Of a DNA stretch of 64,000 nt, positions 54,687 to 64,000 are shown piece by piece. Both the position numbers and the translations under genes were made by a program. A model generated the notes under the pieces. It was not told where the DNA came from. It saw only the letters and a program-made list of their open reading frames with translations, and made no database searches. The DNA lies in NCBI RefSeq assembly GCF_024345495.1, contig NZ_JAGQBF010000002.1, positions 62,001-126,000 on the forward strand, given 5' to 3'. Every line of letters begins with the position of its first letter. Within the stretch, counting starts at the first letter, position 1. The DNA comes from Synechococcus sp. RedBA-s (GTDB lineage: Bacteria > Cyanobacteriota > Cyanobacteriia > PCC-6307 > Cyanobiaceae).

Positions 54687-56093
54687 ATGAGCCAGACCCT
54701 GACCCCAACCTCCGGCAGCGGCGCGGACGGTTCCGAAACGCTCGCGGTGGTTGCCGATCAGACCGCCGCGGCCAGCCCCGCCGCAGGTCCTGTGGTGCCC
54801 GAACCCTCGGCCGACCTGCTTTGCCGGGCCGCTGAAGTGCGCCGATCCGCCATGGCCCTCGCCCAGCTGCCGGATGAGGAGAGGCGGCAGGCGGTGCTGG
54901 CGATGGCCGATGAACTGGAGCGCTCAGCGGACCCCATCGTGGCGGCGAATCGAGAGGACATGCAGGCGGCACGCGCCGATGGACTGGCTGAATCGCTGCT
55001 GGCAAGGCTGAAGCTCGACGAAACCAAGCTGGCCGGCGCCATCGCAGGAGTGCGTCAGGTGGCCGCCCTGCCCGATCCGGTGGGGCAACGGCAACTGCAC
55101 ACCGAACTCGATGCCGGCTTGGTGCTGGAGCGGCTGAGTGTGCCCCTTGGCGTGCTGGGGGTGATCTTCGAGGCCCGACCGGATGCTGCCATCCAGATCG
55201 CCTCCCTGGCGATCCGCTCCGGCAATGGCGCCCTGCTCAAGGGGGGCAGGGAAGCCAGCCGCAGCTGTACGGCGATCCTGGCCGCCCTGGCCAGGGGCCT
55301 CGCCACCAGCGCCGTGCCTCCCGCCTGCCTCGAACTTCTCACTTCCCGGCAGGAAAGCCTGGGGTTGCTGAAACTGGACGGCCTGGTGGATCTGATCATT
55401 CCGCGGGGTTCCAATGAACTGGTGCGCTTCATCCAGGACCACACCCGCATCCCCGTGCTCGGCCACGCCGATGGGGTCTGCCACCTGCTGGTGGACCGCT
55501 CGGTCGACCAGCAGCAGGCCCTGCGCATCGCCATCGACAGCAAGACCCAGTATCCGGCCGCCTGCAATGCGATCGAGGCCCTGCTGGTGCACCAGGACGT
55601 GGCCGCGTCATTCCTGCCGGCGGCCATCAGCGCCTTCAGCGCCGCTGGAGTGGAACTGCGGGGCTGCCCCCGCGCCTGTGCCCTCGGGGTGGCGATTGCC
55701 GCCAGCGACGACGACTGGGGCCGGGAATTCTCCGATCTGATCCTGGCGGTGAAGGTCGTGGGGCACCTGGAGGAGGCGCTGGATCACATCGCCCGCCATG
55801 GCTCCCGTCACACCGACGCCATCTGCACCACCGACGCCCAGGCAGCCGGACGCTTTCTCTCAGCGGTGGACAGCGCCGGGGTCTATCTCAACTGCTCCAC
55901 CCGCTTCGCCGATGGCTTCCGCTACGGCTTCGGCGCCGAGGTGGGCATCAGCACCCAGACCCTGCCACCGCGGGGCCCCGTGGGACTGGAGGGTCTGGTC
56001 ACCTACCGCTACCGCCTGCGGGGCGAAGGACACATCGCCGCCGACTACGCCAGCGGCCTGCGCCACTTCAGCCACCGTTCCCTGCCGCTCTGA
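54687..56093 (+). CDS. proA: Gamma-glutamyl phosphate reductase
   Basis: The 468-residue enzyme reduces glutamyl phosphate to the semialdehyde in proline synthesis. It has [20 protein letters not shown] near residue 150, [32 protein letters not shown] and the catalytic Cys in [15 protein letters not shown] near 290. [20 protein letters not shown] marks the C-terminal end. The first 45 residues are Ala/Pro/Thr-rich and longer than in most relatives. ATG 54687 is chosen over GTG/ATG options from 54651. The folB start follows 6 nt after the stop. Confidence 0.96.
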   Translation: MSQTLTPTSGSGADGSETLAVVADQTAAASPAAGPVVPEPSADLLCRAAEVRRSAMALAQLPDEERRQAVLAMADELERSADPIVAANREDMQAARADGLAESLLARLKLDETKLAGAIAGVRQVAALPDPVGQRQLHTELDAGLVLERLSVPLGVLGVIFEARPDAAIQIASLAIRSGNGALLKGGREASRSCTAILAALARGLATSAVPPACLELLTSRQESLGLLKLDGLVDLIIPRGSNELVRFIQDHTRIPVLGHADGVCHLLVDRSVDQQQALRIAIDSKTQYPAACNAIEALLVHQDVAASFLPAAISAFSAAGVELRGCPRACALGVAIAASDDDWGREFSDLILAVKVVGHLEEALDHIARHGSRHTDAICTTDAQAAGRFLSAVDSAGVYLNCSTRFADGFRYGFGAEVGISTQTLPPRGPVGLEGLVTYRYRLRGEGHIAADYASGLRHFSHRSLPL

Positions 56094-56099
56094 GCCCCC

Positions 56100-56510
56100 A
56101 TGCCTGATCGAGCCAGCCCTGAGGCCGCCGACCTGCCGGGCCGTGAGGCGATCCACCTGCAGGGGCTGCGGCTCTGGGCCCACGTGGGCGTGCTGGAGCG
56201 GGAGCGGCAGCTGGGCCAGTGGTTTGAGCTCTCGCTCAGCCTCTGGCACGATCTGGGCCCCGCCGGCCGCAGCGATCAGCTCACACTCAGCCTCGATTAC
56301 AGCCTGGCAATCCAGGCCCTGCAGCAGCAGGCCCGCACGGTCCGCTGCCTCACCCTGGAGCACTACGCCGAGCGGATGATGGAGTGCGTTGAAGGGCTCT
56401 ATGGACCGGTGACCCAGCGGTTGATCCTGAGCAAATGCGCCGCGCCGGTGCCCGGCTTCAACGGCCTGGTGCAGGTGGAGCGCTGGCGCCATGGACCCCC
56501 CAGATCCTGA
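56100..56510 (+). CDS. folB: Dihydroneopterin aldolase
   Basis: The 136-residue enzyme cleaves dihydroneopterin in folate synthesis. It shows IHLQGLRLWAHVGVLERERQ with the conserved G-hxxxGVxxxE pattern, FELSLSLWHDLGPAG, LSLDYSLAIQALQQ and CLTLEHYAERM. It overlaps the following lipase gene by 20 nt and follows proA by 6 nt, so the three appear to be one operon. Confidence 0.92.
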   Translation: MPDRASPEAADLPGREAIHLQGLRLWAHVGVLERERQLGQWFELSLSLWHDLGPAGRSDQLTLSLDYSLAIQALQQQARTVRCLTLEHYAERMMECVEGLYGPVTQRLILSKCAAPVPGFNGLVQVERWRHGPPRS

Positions 56511-57108
56511 GCCGATGCCGATGCCACCCCTGGTGCTCGTGCATGGGCTCTGGGACACGCCCCGGCTGTTCCGGCGCCTGGAGCAACAGCTGGCGGGAGC
56601 CCGCGACCCACTGCTGATTCCCCACCTCAGCCACCGGCTCGGGGCCACGCCGCTGCTGAGCCTGGCCGAGCGGCTGGGGGAGGAGATCGAGCAACGCTTC
56701 GGCCGCCAGCAGCCCATCGACGTGCTGGGCTTCTCTATGGGCGGGGTCATCGCCCGCAGCTGGCTGCAACTGCTGGGGGGCAGTCAGCGGACCCGCCGCT
56801 TCCTCAGCGTGGCCAGCCCGCAGCAGGGAACGCTCACGGCCCAGGGCTGCCCCCGCGCCCTGATCGAAGGCATCGCCGACATGAAGGTGGGCAGTGCGCT
56901 GCTGCGCCGGCTCAATGCCGATCACCGGGCCCTCGATGGGGTGGAGTGCCTCAGTTATTTCACCCCCACCGACCAGGTGGTGGTGCCGGGCTGGAGGGCG
57001 GTGCTTCCCTTCGGCCCGGTGCGGCCGCTGCCGGTGTGGCTGCACCAGAACGTGCTGAGCGCGCCGGCGTCGCTGGAGCTGCTGCGCCAGGAGCTGCTGC
57101 GCCCGTAG
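56491..57108 (+). CDS. Lipase-like alpha/beta hydrolase
   Basis: The 205-residue protein has the oxyanion sequence LVLVHGLWDTPRLFRRL at the N terminus and the nucleophile elbow VLGFSMGGVIARSWLQLLGG near residue 83. SVASPQQGTLTAQ and YFTPTDQVVVPGWRAV, with an Asp of the triad, follow; the His is probably in LPVWLHQNVLS. The layout is that of small bacterial triacylglycerol lipases or PGAP1-like esterases. There is no signal peptide. The ATG at 56491 overlaps folB by 20 nt. Confidence 0.85.
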   Translation: MDPPDPEPMPMPPLVLVHGLWDTPRLFRRLEQQLAGARDPLLIPHLSHRLGATPLLSLAERLGEEIEQRFGRQQPIDVLGFSMGGVIARSWLQLLGGSQRTRRFLSVASPQQGTLTAQGCPRALIEGIADMKVGSALLRRLNADHRALDGVECLSYFTPTDQVVVPGWRAVLPFGPVRPLPVWLHQNVLSAPASLELLRQELLRP

Positions 57109-57138
57109 TTGCTGCGCCCGTGGCTGCTCAGCCCGGCA

Positions 57139-59286
57139 TCAGGCCGCCGCCGCCAGGCCCGAATGGCGGATCAGGGCCTCCGGCGAGGGCGCCCGGCCGC
57201 GGAAGGCCTCGAACACCTCAGCGGGGCTGCGGCTGCCGCCGAGGCTGAGCACCGTGTCGCGGAAGCGGCGGCCCGTGCTCTGGACCGCGGGCTCATCCTC
57301 AAGTCCCACCTCCTCAAAGGCGCTGAAGGCATCTGCGCTGAGCACCTCGGCCCACTTGTAGGAGTAGTAACCGGCGGAATATCCCCCCGCGAAGATGTGG
57401 CCGAAGGCGCAGAGGAAGGCGTCCTCGGGAATGGGGGCCAGCACGGTGGTGGTGGCGGCGATCTGGCGGCGAAGATCCTCGGGGCTAAGGCCCGAGCCCG
57501 GCGTCCAGACGCTGTGCAGGCGCAGATCCACGAGGGCGAAATGCACCTGACGCAGGGTGGCGCTGCCGCCCATGAAGGTGCGCGCCGCCAGCAGCTTGGC
57601 AAACTCCGCCTCGGGCAACGGTTCAGCGGTCTGCCAATGGCGAGCCATGCCCAGCAGCGTGGAGCGGTCGTAGCACCAGTTCTCCATGAACTGGCTGGGC
57701 AACTCCACCGCATCCCACTCCACGTGGTTGATGCCCGCCGCCTGGGGCCGCTCCACGGTGGTGAGCATGTGCTGGAGCCCATGGCCGAACTCGTGGAAGA
57801 GGGTTTCCACCTCCTCGAAGGTCATCAGGCTGGGGGTCTCACCCACCGGCGGGCTCTGGTTGCAGATCAGATAGGCCACCGGCAGCACCGGCCGGCCGGC
57901 GGCATCGCGGCCGCGATCCAGGCAGGTGTCCATCCACGCCCCACCGCGCTTGCTGCCGGGGCGGCTGTAGGGATCGAGGAAGAAGCTGGCGATGGCCTGG
58001 TCGCTGCTGGCATCGAAGACTCGGAAGAAGCGCACATCGGCGTGCCACACCGGTGCTTCACCATCGGCGGCCTCAATGCGGATGCCGAACAGACGGCCGC
58101 AGAGAGCAAACAGACCATCCAGCACCCGCGGCAGAGGGAACCAGGGGCGCAGGGCCTCGCCGTGCAGATCGAAGCTCTCGCGGCGCAGCACCTCAGCCCA
58201 GAAGCTCACATCCCAGGGCCTGAGCTCAGCGGCCTCAGGGGCACCCTGGCGCCCGGCACAGGCTGCCAGGGCCTGCAGCTCACGCTGCGCCGCCGGGAAG
58301 GCGGCCGCGCGCAGATCTTCGAGCAGACCCTCAACGGCATCCACGGAGTGGGCCATCTTCGAGGCCAGGCTCACCTCAGCCCAGGTGGCGTAGCCCAGCC
58401 GCAGGGCCTGTTCGCCCTTGAGGGTGAGGATACGTTCGATCAGGGGACGGTTGTCGAGGTCACCGGAGGAGGCGCGGCTCACCTGGGCCTTGTAGAGCTG
58501 CTCGCGCAGATCGCGGCGGTGGCTGTATTTGAGGAAGGGCATGGCCCGGGGCATGTCCAGCCCCAGCAGCCAGGGGCCGGTCTCGGCGCAGGCCTCATGG
58601 CCCTCGGCGCTGCTCAGGCTGGCCTCCCGGGCCGCCTGGGCCAGCAGCTGACGCAAACTTTCGGGCAGGCCCTCAACCTGCTCGGGCGTATGCAGCGCCA
58701 GGGTCCAGCCGTTGGTGGCATCGAGCACGTGGTTGCCGAAGCGGGTGGCCAGCTCGGCAAGTTCTTCGCTGGCGGCGTTGAAGGCCGCCTGGGCTTCACC
58801 CTCCAGCGCCACGCCCCGCAGCTGCATCTCCAGCAGCTCGGCTGTGAGGATGCGCTCCTGGGTGGCATCGAGGCGCAGGCTGCCGGTCTCATGCTGCTGC
58901 TGCAGCCGCTCCAGGGCCCGGTACAGGGTGCGGCTCTGGCCGGCGCGGTTGCCGAAGGCCACCACGGCCCCCTGCTGGCTCTGGTGCGCCTCGCGCAGCT
59001 CGGCGCTGTTGCAGACGCCATTGAGGTGGGATACAAGCCCCCAGCTCCAGCGCAGGCGCTCCCCCAGCCGTTGCAAGGGATCCATCACCTGATCCCAGCT
59101 CAGAAGTTCGCCGGCGGCCTGCTCGGTGGAGGTCAGCTCCAGGCTCTGCTCCAGTTCACTGAGGTTGGCGTTGAGCACCTCCAGCAGGGCAGGGATCTGC
59201 TGGCGCACCTGCTCCGGAGTGGTGGCGGCGAAGTCGGGCAGGCCCTCGCCGCGAAGCAGAGGGGGCGCAAGCAGGGAGGCGCTCAT
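57139..59286 (-). CDS. prlC: Oligopeptidase A-type M3 metallopeptidase
   Basis: The 715-residue enzyme degrades peptides in the cytosol. The zinc motif is HEXXH in EEVETLFHEFGHGLQHML near residue 480, followed by the third-ligand Glu region GINHVEWDAVELPSQFMENW. Upstream are FFLDPYSRPGSKRGGAWMDT and SHRRDLREQLYKAQV, typical of the M3A family. ATG 59286 gives a family-like start (MSASLLAPPLLRGEGLPDF), nine residues inside the longer frame. It is convergent with the lipase gene. Confidence 0.95.
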   Translation of the reverse strand: MSASLLAPPLLRGEGLPDFAATTPEQVRQQIPALLEVLNANLSELEQSLELTSTEQAAGELLSWDQVMDPLQRLGERLRWSWGLVSHLNGVCNSAELREAHQSQQGAVVAFGNRAGQSRTLYRALERLQQQHETGSLRLDATQERILTAELLEMQLRGVALEGEAQAAFNAASEELAELATRFGNHVLDATNGWTLALHTPEQVEGLPESLRQLLAQAAREASLSSAEGHEACAETGPWLLGLDMPRAMPFLKYSHRRDLREQLYKAQVSRASSGDLDNRPLIERILTLKGEQALRLGYATWAEVSLASKMAHSVDAVEGLLEDLRAAAFPAAQRELQALAACAGRQGAPEAAELRPWDVSFWAEVLRRESFDLHGEALRPWFPLPRVLDGLFALCGRLFGIRIEAADGEAPVWHADVRFFRVFDASSDQAIASFFLDPYSRPGSKRGGAWMDTCLDRGRDAAGRPVLPVAYLICNQSPPVGETPSLMTFEEVETLFHEFGHGLQHMLTTVERPQAAGINHVEWDAVELPSQFMENWCYDRSTLLGMARHWQTAEPLPEAEFAKLLAARTFMGGSATLRQVHFALVDLRLHSVWTPGSGLSPEDLRRQIAATTTVLAPIPEDAFLCAFGHIFAGGYSAGYYSYKWAEVLSADAFSAFEEVGLEDEPAVQSTGRRFRDTVLSLGGSRSPAEVFEAFRGRAPSPEALIRHSGLAAAA

Positions 59287-59341
59287 GGTCGTGAACCGCG
59301 ACGGTGGCCCCATTCCAGCCGATCAGCGCTGCCTTGGAGGT

Positions 59342-60916
59342 TCAGCCAAGAGGGGAAAGCCGCCCGATCGCCATCACGCTTGGGCTGCTCAGCCCTTCGG
59401 CCAGGGCGGTGGTGGTGGCGCCGTAGAAGTCGATGGCCAGGCGGGGCCAGAAGCCGATGGCCAGGGTGGGCACCAGCAAGCAGAGCCCGATCACCAGCTC
59501 CCGGGGCCTCATGTCGCCCACCACCGCCAGGGCCGGAATCCTGGGGCCAAAAAACACCCGGCGGCAGAGCGAGAGCAGGTACACCGGCGTCAGCACCAGG
59601 CCGATGGCCGCCAGGACAATGGTGACCACCCGGAAGGGCACGGTGAAGCCGTCGTTGGCGGTGATCCCCAGAAACACCGTGATCTCGCTGACGAAGCCGC
59701 TCATCCCGGGCAGGGCCAGGGAGGCAAGCGAACTGGCCAGGAAGAAGGCGAAGGTGATCGGCAGCACCTTGGCCAGGCCGCCCATGTTGGGAATGGAGAG
59801 GGTCTTGGTGCGCTCGTAGAAGACACCCGTCAAGAAGAACATCGAGGCGGCGATCAGGCCATGGCTGATCATCTGCAGCATCGCCCCGCTCATTCCCAGG
59901 CTGTCGATGGCACCGATGCCCAGCAGAACAAAGCCCATGTGACTGACCGAACTGCAGGCGATCCGTCGCTTGACGTTGTCCTGGGCGAAGGCATTGAGGG
60001 CTCCGTAGATGATATTGACAATGCCCAGCACCACCAGGGCCGGAGCCAGTTGCACATGGGCGTCGGGGAGCATCTGCACGTTGAAGCGCAGCAGGGCATA
60101 GCCGCCCATCTTCAGCAACACCCCCGCCAGCAACATCGACACGGGGGCATTGGCCTCACCGTGGGCATCAGGCAACCAGGTGTGCAGGGGGAACATCGGC
60201 AATTTCACCCCGAAGCCCACCAGGAAGCCCAGATAACAGAGCAGTCCGAAACTGCCGCCATAGGAGCGCTGACTCAGCTCCTGCAGGTTGAGGGTGAAGC
60301 CATCGCCGCCCAGGGCCAGGGCCAGGCCGCTGATCAGAATCAGCAGCGAGGCTGTGGCGGTATAGAGAATGAATTTGGTGGCGGCGTACTGGCGCTGGGT
60401 TCCGCCCCAGATCGCAATCAGCAGGTACACCGGCACCAGCTCCAGTTCCCAGGCCAGGAAGAAGAGCAGAAAATCCTGGGAGAGAAACACCAGCGATTGA
60501 GCCGAAGCCTGCAGCAACAGCAGGCCGAAATAGAGCTGGGTCTTGCTGTTGATGTTCCAGCTAGCCGCCACCGCCAGCAGAGTCACCAGGCCACTGAGCA
60601 CCACCAGTGGCGCTGAGAGGCCATCCGCCCCCAGCGACCACTCCAGGCCCAACAGCGGCACCCACGGCACCCGCTCCACCAGCTGCAGGGTGCTCAGCCC
60701 ACCATCGAAGCGCTGGCTGAAGACCCACAGCATCAGCAGCAGGTCGGCCAGCAGCACCACCAGGGCAATGGTGCGGGGTGCCCGGGGGTCGGTGCCATCG
60801 CCGGGCAGCAGCGGCATCAACAGGGCGCCGGCCGCTGGTATCAGGGCGATCAGGCTGAGCCAGGGAAAGGACGCGGGCAGACTGGACGCAACCGTGAGGG
60901 GAAGAGTGGCGTCCAT
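59342..60916 (-). CDS. ndhD: NAD(P)H-quinone oxidoreductase (NDH-1) subunit NdhD
   Basis: The 524-residue membrane protein is a proton-pumping subunit of the NDH-1 complex, which serves respiration and cyclic electron flow around photosystem I in the thylakoid membrane. It has about fourteen helices with the signatures [65 protein letters not shown] and [11 protein letters not shown]-type sequence ([12 protein letters not shown]). The conserved Lys and Glu of the proton path are visible in these. It lies 91 nt after thrB on the same strand. Confidence 0.96.
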   Translation of the reverse strand: MDATLPLTVASSLPASFPWLSLIALIPAAGALLMPLLPGDGTDPRAPRTIALVVLLADLLLMLWVFSQRFDGGLSTLQLVERVPWVPLLGLEWSLGADGLSAPLVVLSGLVTLLAVAASWNINSKTQLYFGLLLLQASAQSLVFLSQDFLLFFLAWELELVPVYLLIAIWGGTQRQYAATKFILYTATASLLILISGLALALGGDGFTLNLQELSQRSYGGSFGLLCYLGFLVGFGVKLPMFPLHTWLPDAHGEANAPVSMLLAGVLLKMGGYALLRFNVQMLPDAHVQLAPALVVLGIVNIIYGALNAFAQDNVKRRIACSSVSHMGFVLLGIGAIDSLGMSGAMLQMISHGLIAASMFFLTGVFYERTKTLSIPNMGGLAKVLPITFAFFLASSLASLALPGMSGFVSEITVFLGITANDGFTVPFRVVTIVLAAIGLVLTPVYLLSLCRRVFFGPRIPALAVVGDMRPRELVIGLCLLVPTLAIGFWPRLAIDFYGATTTALAEGLSSPSVMAIGRLSPLG

Positions 60917-61007
60917 TCGAGCTCGCGGAAGGGTCGGTTGTAGCCGGACGGACCGGCCTTCGGGCCCTGAATGTATCAGTTAGGTAGTTGTACTCAGCGG
61001 CGTCCGC

Positions 61008-61958
61008 TCAGGGGCGATCGGGCAGGTCCTGCCAGCGGCTGCCGCTCAGCTGCAGCCGCAGCACCTCGGCCCGGGAGGCCACCCCCTCCCGCTCCCAGGC
61101 CGACACCATCGCCCGGCTCACGGCCAGGGCATGGTCGGCACTGGAGAGGGCCAGCAGGCTTGGCCCGGCGCCACTGATCACACAGCCCCAGGCTCCGGCA
61201 TCGAGGGCCGCCTGGCGCACCTGGCGGCCTCCCTGAATCAGCCCCCAGCGGTAGGGCTCATGCAGCCGGTCGTGCATGCCATCGGCGATCAGATCGCCAT
61301 TGCCGGTGCGCAGACCCTGCAGCAGCAGGGTGAGCGAGCCCAGGTTCACCACGGCGTCGGAAATCGGGATCACCTTGGGCATCACCCGCCTCGCCTCACT
61401 GGTGGAGAGCCGGATGGCTGGAATCACCACCACCGCCTTGACGCTCTCCTGCCACTCACAGCGCACCACCCGCCAACGGTGGGAGGCAGCGCGGGCGGTC
61501 ATGCAGAGGCCACCCAGCAACGACGGCACGACATTGTCGGGATGGCCCTCGATGTCGATGGCCAGCTCCAGCAGTTTCTCCTTGCTCAGGGGTTCCCCCA
61601 CAAGGGCGTTGGCGCCGATCAGTCCGGCCACAATCGCCGTGGCACTACTGCCCAGGCCCCGGGCCGGTGGCACCGCCAGCCGCACCCGGGCCTCCAACGC
61701 CACCGGCTGCTGGCCCGCCTCCTTCCACACTCGCTGAGCGGAGCGATACACGAGGTTGTCGGGCCCGCCGCGCAGGTGTGCACCCTCGCTTCCTTCGATC
61801 AGCAGGTCGAAGCGTTCACCATCCCCCTCGATGGCGCGCAATTCGAAGCGGTTGTTCAGCTCCAGGGCCGCCCCCAGACAATCGAACCCTGGACCCAGGT
61901 TGGCGGTGGTCGCCGGCACATCCACCTCCACACCCTGCCCGATGCGGGGCCTCACCAT
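61008..61958 (-). CDS. thrB: Homoserine kinase
   Basis: The 316-residue GHMP kinase phosphorylates homoserine in threonine synthesis. It opens VEVDVPATTANLGPGFDCLG, has the ATP-binding loop VPPARGLGSSATAIVAGLI near residue 95, EGHPDNVVPSLLGGLC, and the C-terminal ISGAGPSLLALS motif. ATG 61958 is chosen because the frame to 62036 overlaps glk and is unlike the family. It lies downstream of thrS and glk on the same strand. Confidence 0.96.
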   Translation of the reverse strand: MVRPRIGQGVEVDVPATTANLGPGFDCLGAALELNNRFELRAIEGDGERFDLLIEGSEGAHLRGGPDNLVYRSAQRVWKEAGQQPVALEARVRLAVPPARGLGSSATAIVAGLIGANALVGEPLSKEKLLELAIDIEGHPDNVVPSLLGGLCMTARAASHRWRVVRCEWQESVKAVVVIPAIRLSTSEARRVMPKVIPISDAVVNLGSLTLLLQGLRTGNGDLIADGMHDRLHEPYRWGLIQGGRQVRQAALDAGAWGCVISGAGPSLLALSSADHALAVSRAMVSAWEREGVASRAEVLRLQLSGSRWQDLPDRP

Positions 61959-62032
61959 CACAACCGTTCTGCTGGGGCCAGTGTCCCATCCGCCCGAGCG
62001 GCCCTCCGCCGAAGAGCGTCCCGCGAAGGGCT

Positions 62033-63058
62033 TCACCCCAGCAGCATCCGCGCACGGCAGGCGGAGCTGAACAGACCAGCCTCCGGGTCGATCAGAGCCC
62101 GCAGGGGAATTTGCTCCAGCACCGGCGTCAGCCTGCCCTTGGCGGCGAAGGGGGCCAGAAAGGCCTGGGAACGCAACTGGTTCAGCAGCTTGGCGGCGGT
62201 GCCACCGCCCAGCCAGAGGCCACCGCGGCAGAGGCTCTGGAGGGCCAGATCACCCGCCACGGAGCCGTAGGCGGCCAACCAGAGGTCGAGGGCGGCGGCG
62301 GCCAGCGGATCGCCTTCCGCGGCGGCGATGGCCACCAGGGCCGGCAGGTCGGGGCGCTCCGCTTCGCCTCGGCGCTCGGCCAGCGCCCAGGCCGTCGCCG
62401 CCGCCATCAAGCCGTGGCCGGAGGCGGCTTCATGGAGAAACCAGCGGAAGACATGGCCTAGGCCGGTGCCACTGACGATCCGCTCGATCGACACCCGCTC
62501 CAAGGCGAGATCCTGCTGCAACCACTGCTTCAGTCGCCATTCCCGCTCCAGCCGCGGAGCAAATTCGCCATGGGCGGCCTCACTGGCGAGGGCGATCAGA
62601 CCCTGGGGCCCCGGCACCCCGATGGCCACTCCCAGGCCGGTGCCAGCCCCGAGGATCGCCAGGGGACCCGGCTGGGGCACGCCCTGCCGCACCAGCGCCT
62701 GCTGCGCCTCCCCCAGATGCGGGAGCCCATAAATCAGCACGGCGAAGTCGTTCACCAGCTCCAGGCGCTGGAGCCCGCAGGCGGCCGCCAGCTCCAGCTC
62801 ATCGAGCTGCCAGGGCAGGTTGGTGAGCCGCACCCGACGGTCCTGCACCGGCCCGGCAATCGCCAGACAGCCATGGCTGGGCGGTTCGGATTCGGCGTCA
62901 GCACCGGCAAGGAACCGGCGCACCAGGGCCGAGAAGTCGTCCCAGGCGGCAGAGACGAAGCGCTCACTGCGCAGCTGCACCAACTGGTCCCCCTCCAGCC
63001 GGTAGGTGGCCAGAAGGGTCTTGGTGCCGCCGATGTCGCCGGCCAGCAGGGTCGTCAT
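62033..63058 (-). CDS. glk: Glucokinase
   Basis: The 341-residue enzyme of the Glk (non-ROK) family phosphorylates glucose to glucose 6-phosphate. It starts MTTLLAGDIGGTKTLLATY with the phosphate loop, then GCLAIAGPVQDRRVRLTNLP, VNDFAVLIYGLPHL, LAILGAGTGLGVAIGV near residue 140 and LALQSLCRGGLWLGGGTAAKL. ATG 63058 fits the family; the extension to 63184 overlaps thrS. It is the second sugar kinase in the window, of another family than the ROK protein at 53.2 kb. Confidence 0.95.
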   Translation of the reverse strand: MTTLLAGDIGGTKTLLATYRLEGDQLVQLRSERFVSAAWDDFSALVRRFLAGADAESEPPSHGCLAIAGPVQDRRVRLTNLPWQLDELELAAACGLQRLELVNDFAVLIYGLPHLGEAQQALVRQGVPQPGPLAILGAGTGLGVAIGVPGPQGLIALASEAAHGEFAPRLEREWRLKQWLQQDLALERVSIERIVSGTGLGHVFRWFLHEAASGHGLMAAATAWALAERRGEAERPDLPALVAIAAAEGDPLAAAALDLWLAAYGSVAGDLALQSLCRGGLWLGGGTAAKLLNQLRSQAFLAPFAAKGRLTPVLEQIPLRALIDPEAGLFSSACRARMLLG

Positions 63059-63083
63059 GGGGAGATCAGGCGATGGACTCCCA

Positions 63084-64000
63084 TCAGGGCGCGACGGCCT
63101 CCAGGCCGAGGCCTGCGGCACGGGTTTCACTGGCAACCTGAGCCGCCGCCACCAGTGCAGTGACCTGAACGCTGCCGAGGTCACCGTCGCGGCGGGAGCG
63201 CAGGCTGACGCTGCCCTGCTCGGCCTCCTTGGCGCCGATCACCCCCAGCAGCGGGATCTTCTGTTGCTCGCCGGTGCGAATCAGCTTGCCGAGGCGATCG
63301 CCGCTGCGATCGATGACCGCCCGCACCCCCGCCGAGCGCAGCTGCTCCAACACCTGCTCGGCATAGGGAATCACCTCATCGGTGACCGGCAGCAGGCGCA
63401 CCTGCTCGGGGGCCAGCCAGAAGGGAAAGTCGCCGGCGTAGTTCTCCACCATGATTCCGAAGAACCGCTCCAGCGAGCCGAAGATGGCGCGGTGAATCAT
63501 GATCGGTCGCTGGCGGCTTCCATCGGCCGCCACGTAGTGGAGATCAAACCGCTCGGGCAGGTTGAAATCGAGCTGAATCGTGGAGCACTGCCAGAGGCGG
63601 CCGATGGCATCCTCAATCTTGATGTCGATCTTGGGGCCGTAGAAGGCTCCGCCGCCCTCATCCACTTTGTAGGCCCAGCCCTTGCGATCGAGCGCCTCGA
63701 TCAGGCCGGCGGTGGCCAGCTCCCACACCGCATCATCACCGATTGATTTCTCAGGCCGCGTGGAGAGGTTGATCTCGTAGGTGTTGAAATCGAAGCTGGA
63801 GAGGATCGTCTCGGTGAGGTTGAGCACCCCGAGGATCTCATCACCGATCTGCTCGGGCAGGCAGAAGATATGGGCGTCGTCCTGGGTGAAGCCGCGCACC
63901 CGCATCAGCCCATGCATGACGCCGGGCCGCTCGTAGCGGTACACCGTGCCCAGCTCGGCCCAGCGGATCGGCAGCTCGCGGTAGGAGTGCAGACTGCTGG
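63084..64000 (-). CDS. thrS: Threonyl-tRNA synthetase, C-terminal half (N terminus off window)
   Basis: The visible 304 residues run to the right edge and begin SSLHSYRELPIRWAELGTVY. They contain RGFTQDDAHIFCLPEQ, KVDEGGGAFYGPKIDIKIED and the motif 3 stretch RPIMIHRAIFGSLERFFGI, with catalytic residues of class II synthetases. The C-terminal anticodon-binding domain follows (RLLPVTDEVIPYAEQVL, IPLLGVIGAKEAE). It charges tRNA-Thr. About half the gene is missing to the right. It precedes glk by 25 nt in the same direction. Confidence 0.95.
   Translation of the reverse strand, partial: SSLHSYRELPIRWAELGTVYRYERPGVMHGLMRVRGFTQDDAHIFCLPEQIGDEILGVLNLTETILSSFDFNTYEINLSTRPEKSIGDDAVWELATAGLIEALDRKGWAYKVDEGGGAFYGPKIDIKIEDAIGRLWQCSTIQLDFNLPERFDLHYVAADGSRQRPIMIHRAIFGSLERFFGIMVENYAGDFPFWLAPEQVRLLPVTDEVIPYAEQVLEQLRSAGVRAVIDRSGDRLGKLIRTGEQQKIPLLGVIGAKEAEQGSVSLRSRRDGDLGSVQVTALVAAAQVASETRAAGLGLEAVAP

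Noticed and set aside
57109-59625. 838-codon plus-strand open frame
   Set aside because: Antisense to the M3 peptidase and the end of ndhD; no recognisable motif.

Overview
The window is chromosomal DNA from a GC-rich picocyanobacterium of the Synechococcus/Cyanobium group. The evidence is photosynthetic and cyanobacterial housekeeping genes (petE plastocyanin, petJ cytochrome c6, ndhD, a group 1 sigma factor, hemC/hemE, ycf51, DUF2854, DUF1824, DUF2721, DUF3153), at least eight copies of the cyanobacterial HIP1 octamer GCGATCGC, and tight gene packing with many 1-30 nt overlaps. No rRNA, tRNA, CRISPR array, insertion sequence or phage gene was recognised. It reads as ordinary core genome with a few accessory or decaying spots.

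Layout. 1-4.1 kb: cobK (partial), ssb, DUF2854, argB and a TPR-DUF3153 fusion. 4.1-8.2 kb: priA, then the principal sigma factor with a clear terminator. 8.2-14.2 kb: an ArnT-like glycosyltransferase, a PAP2 phosphatase, DUF1824, hemC and a ClC channel with a CBS region, in close succession. 14.2-19.3 kb: L,D-transpeptidase, pyrophosphatase, M32 carboxypeptidase, OsmC, DUF2721 and an atypical LuxR-type regulator. 19.3-26.5 kb: a decayed UPF0047 gene, an APH/AAA fusion protein, then an iron section: futA-futB (ferric iron ABC transport), a Crp/Fnr-type regulator behind a promoter that overlaps a Fur-box-like palindrome, and fur itself. 26.5-30.3 kb: a minus-strand operon (conserved protein, M41-like peptidase, LarC, YbhN-type membrane protein). 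30.3-36 kb: TPR protein, xth, and the complete dTDP-L-rhamnose operon rfbA-rfbD-rfbB-rfbC. 36-40.5 kb: clpB, small proteins including a Nif11 protein, petJ and petE. 40.5-48.5 kb: SDR, hemE, glgB and several secreted or poorly known proteins. 48.6-57.1 kb: a 1520-residue TamB-like protein, a ROK kinase, proA, folB and a lipase. 57.1-64 kb: M3 oligopeptidase, ndhD, thrB, glk and thrS (partial).

The genes combine primary metabolism (arginine, proline, threonine, heme, cobalamin, folate, glycogen), photosynthetic and cyclic electron transport, envelope building (rhamnose, TamB, L,D-transpeptidase, glycosyltransferase) and iron homeostasis. I found no convincing new multi-gene system. The most useful leads are the Fur-controlled Crp/Fnr promoter next to futAB, the fur gene without an ordinary start codon for its conserved N terminus, the internally deleted UPF0047 gene, a response regulator and a PAP2 protein lacking key residues, and a hairpin across the priA start codon.
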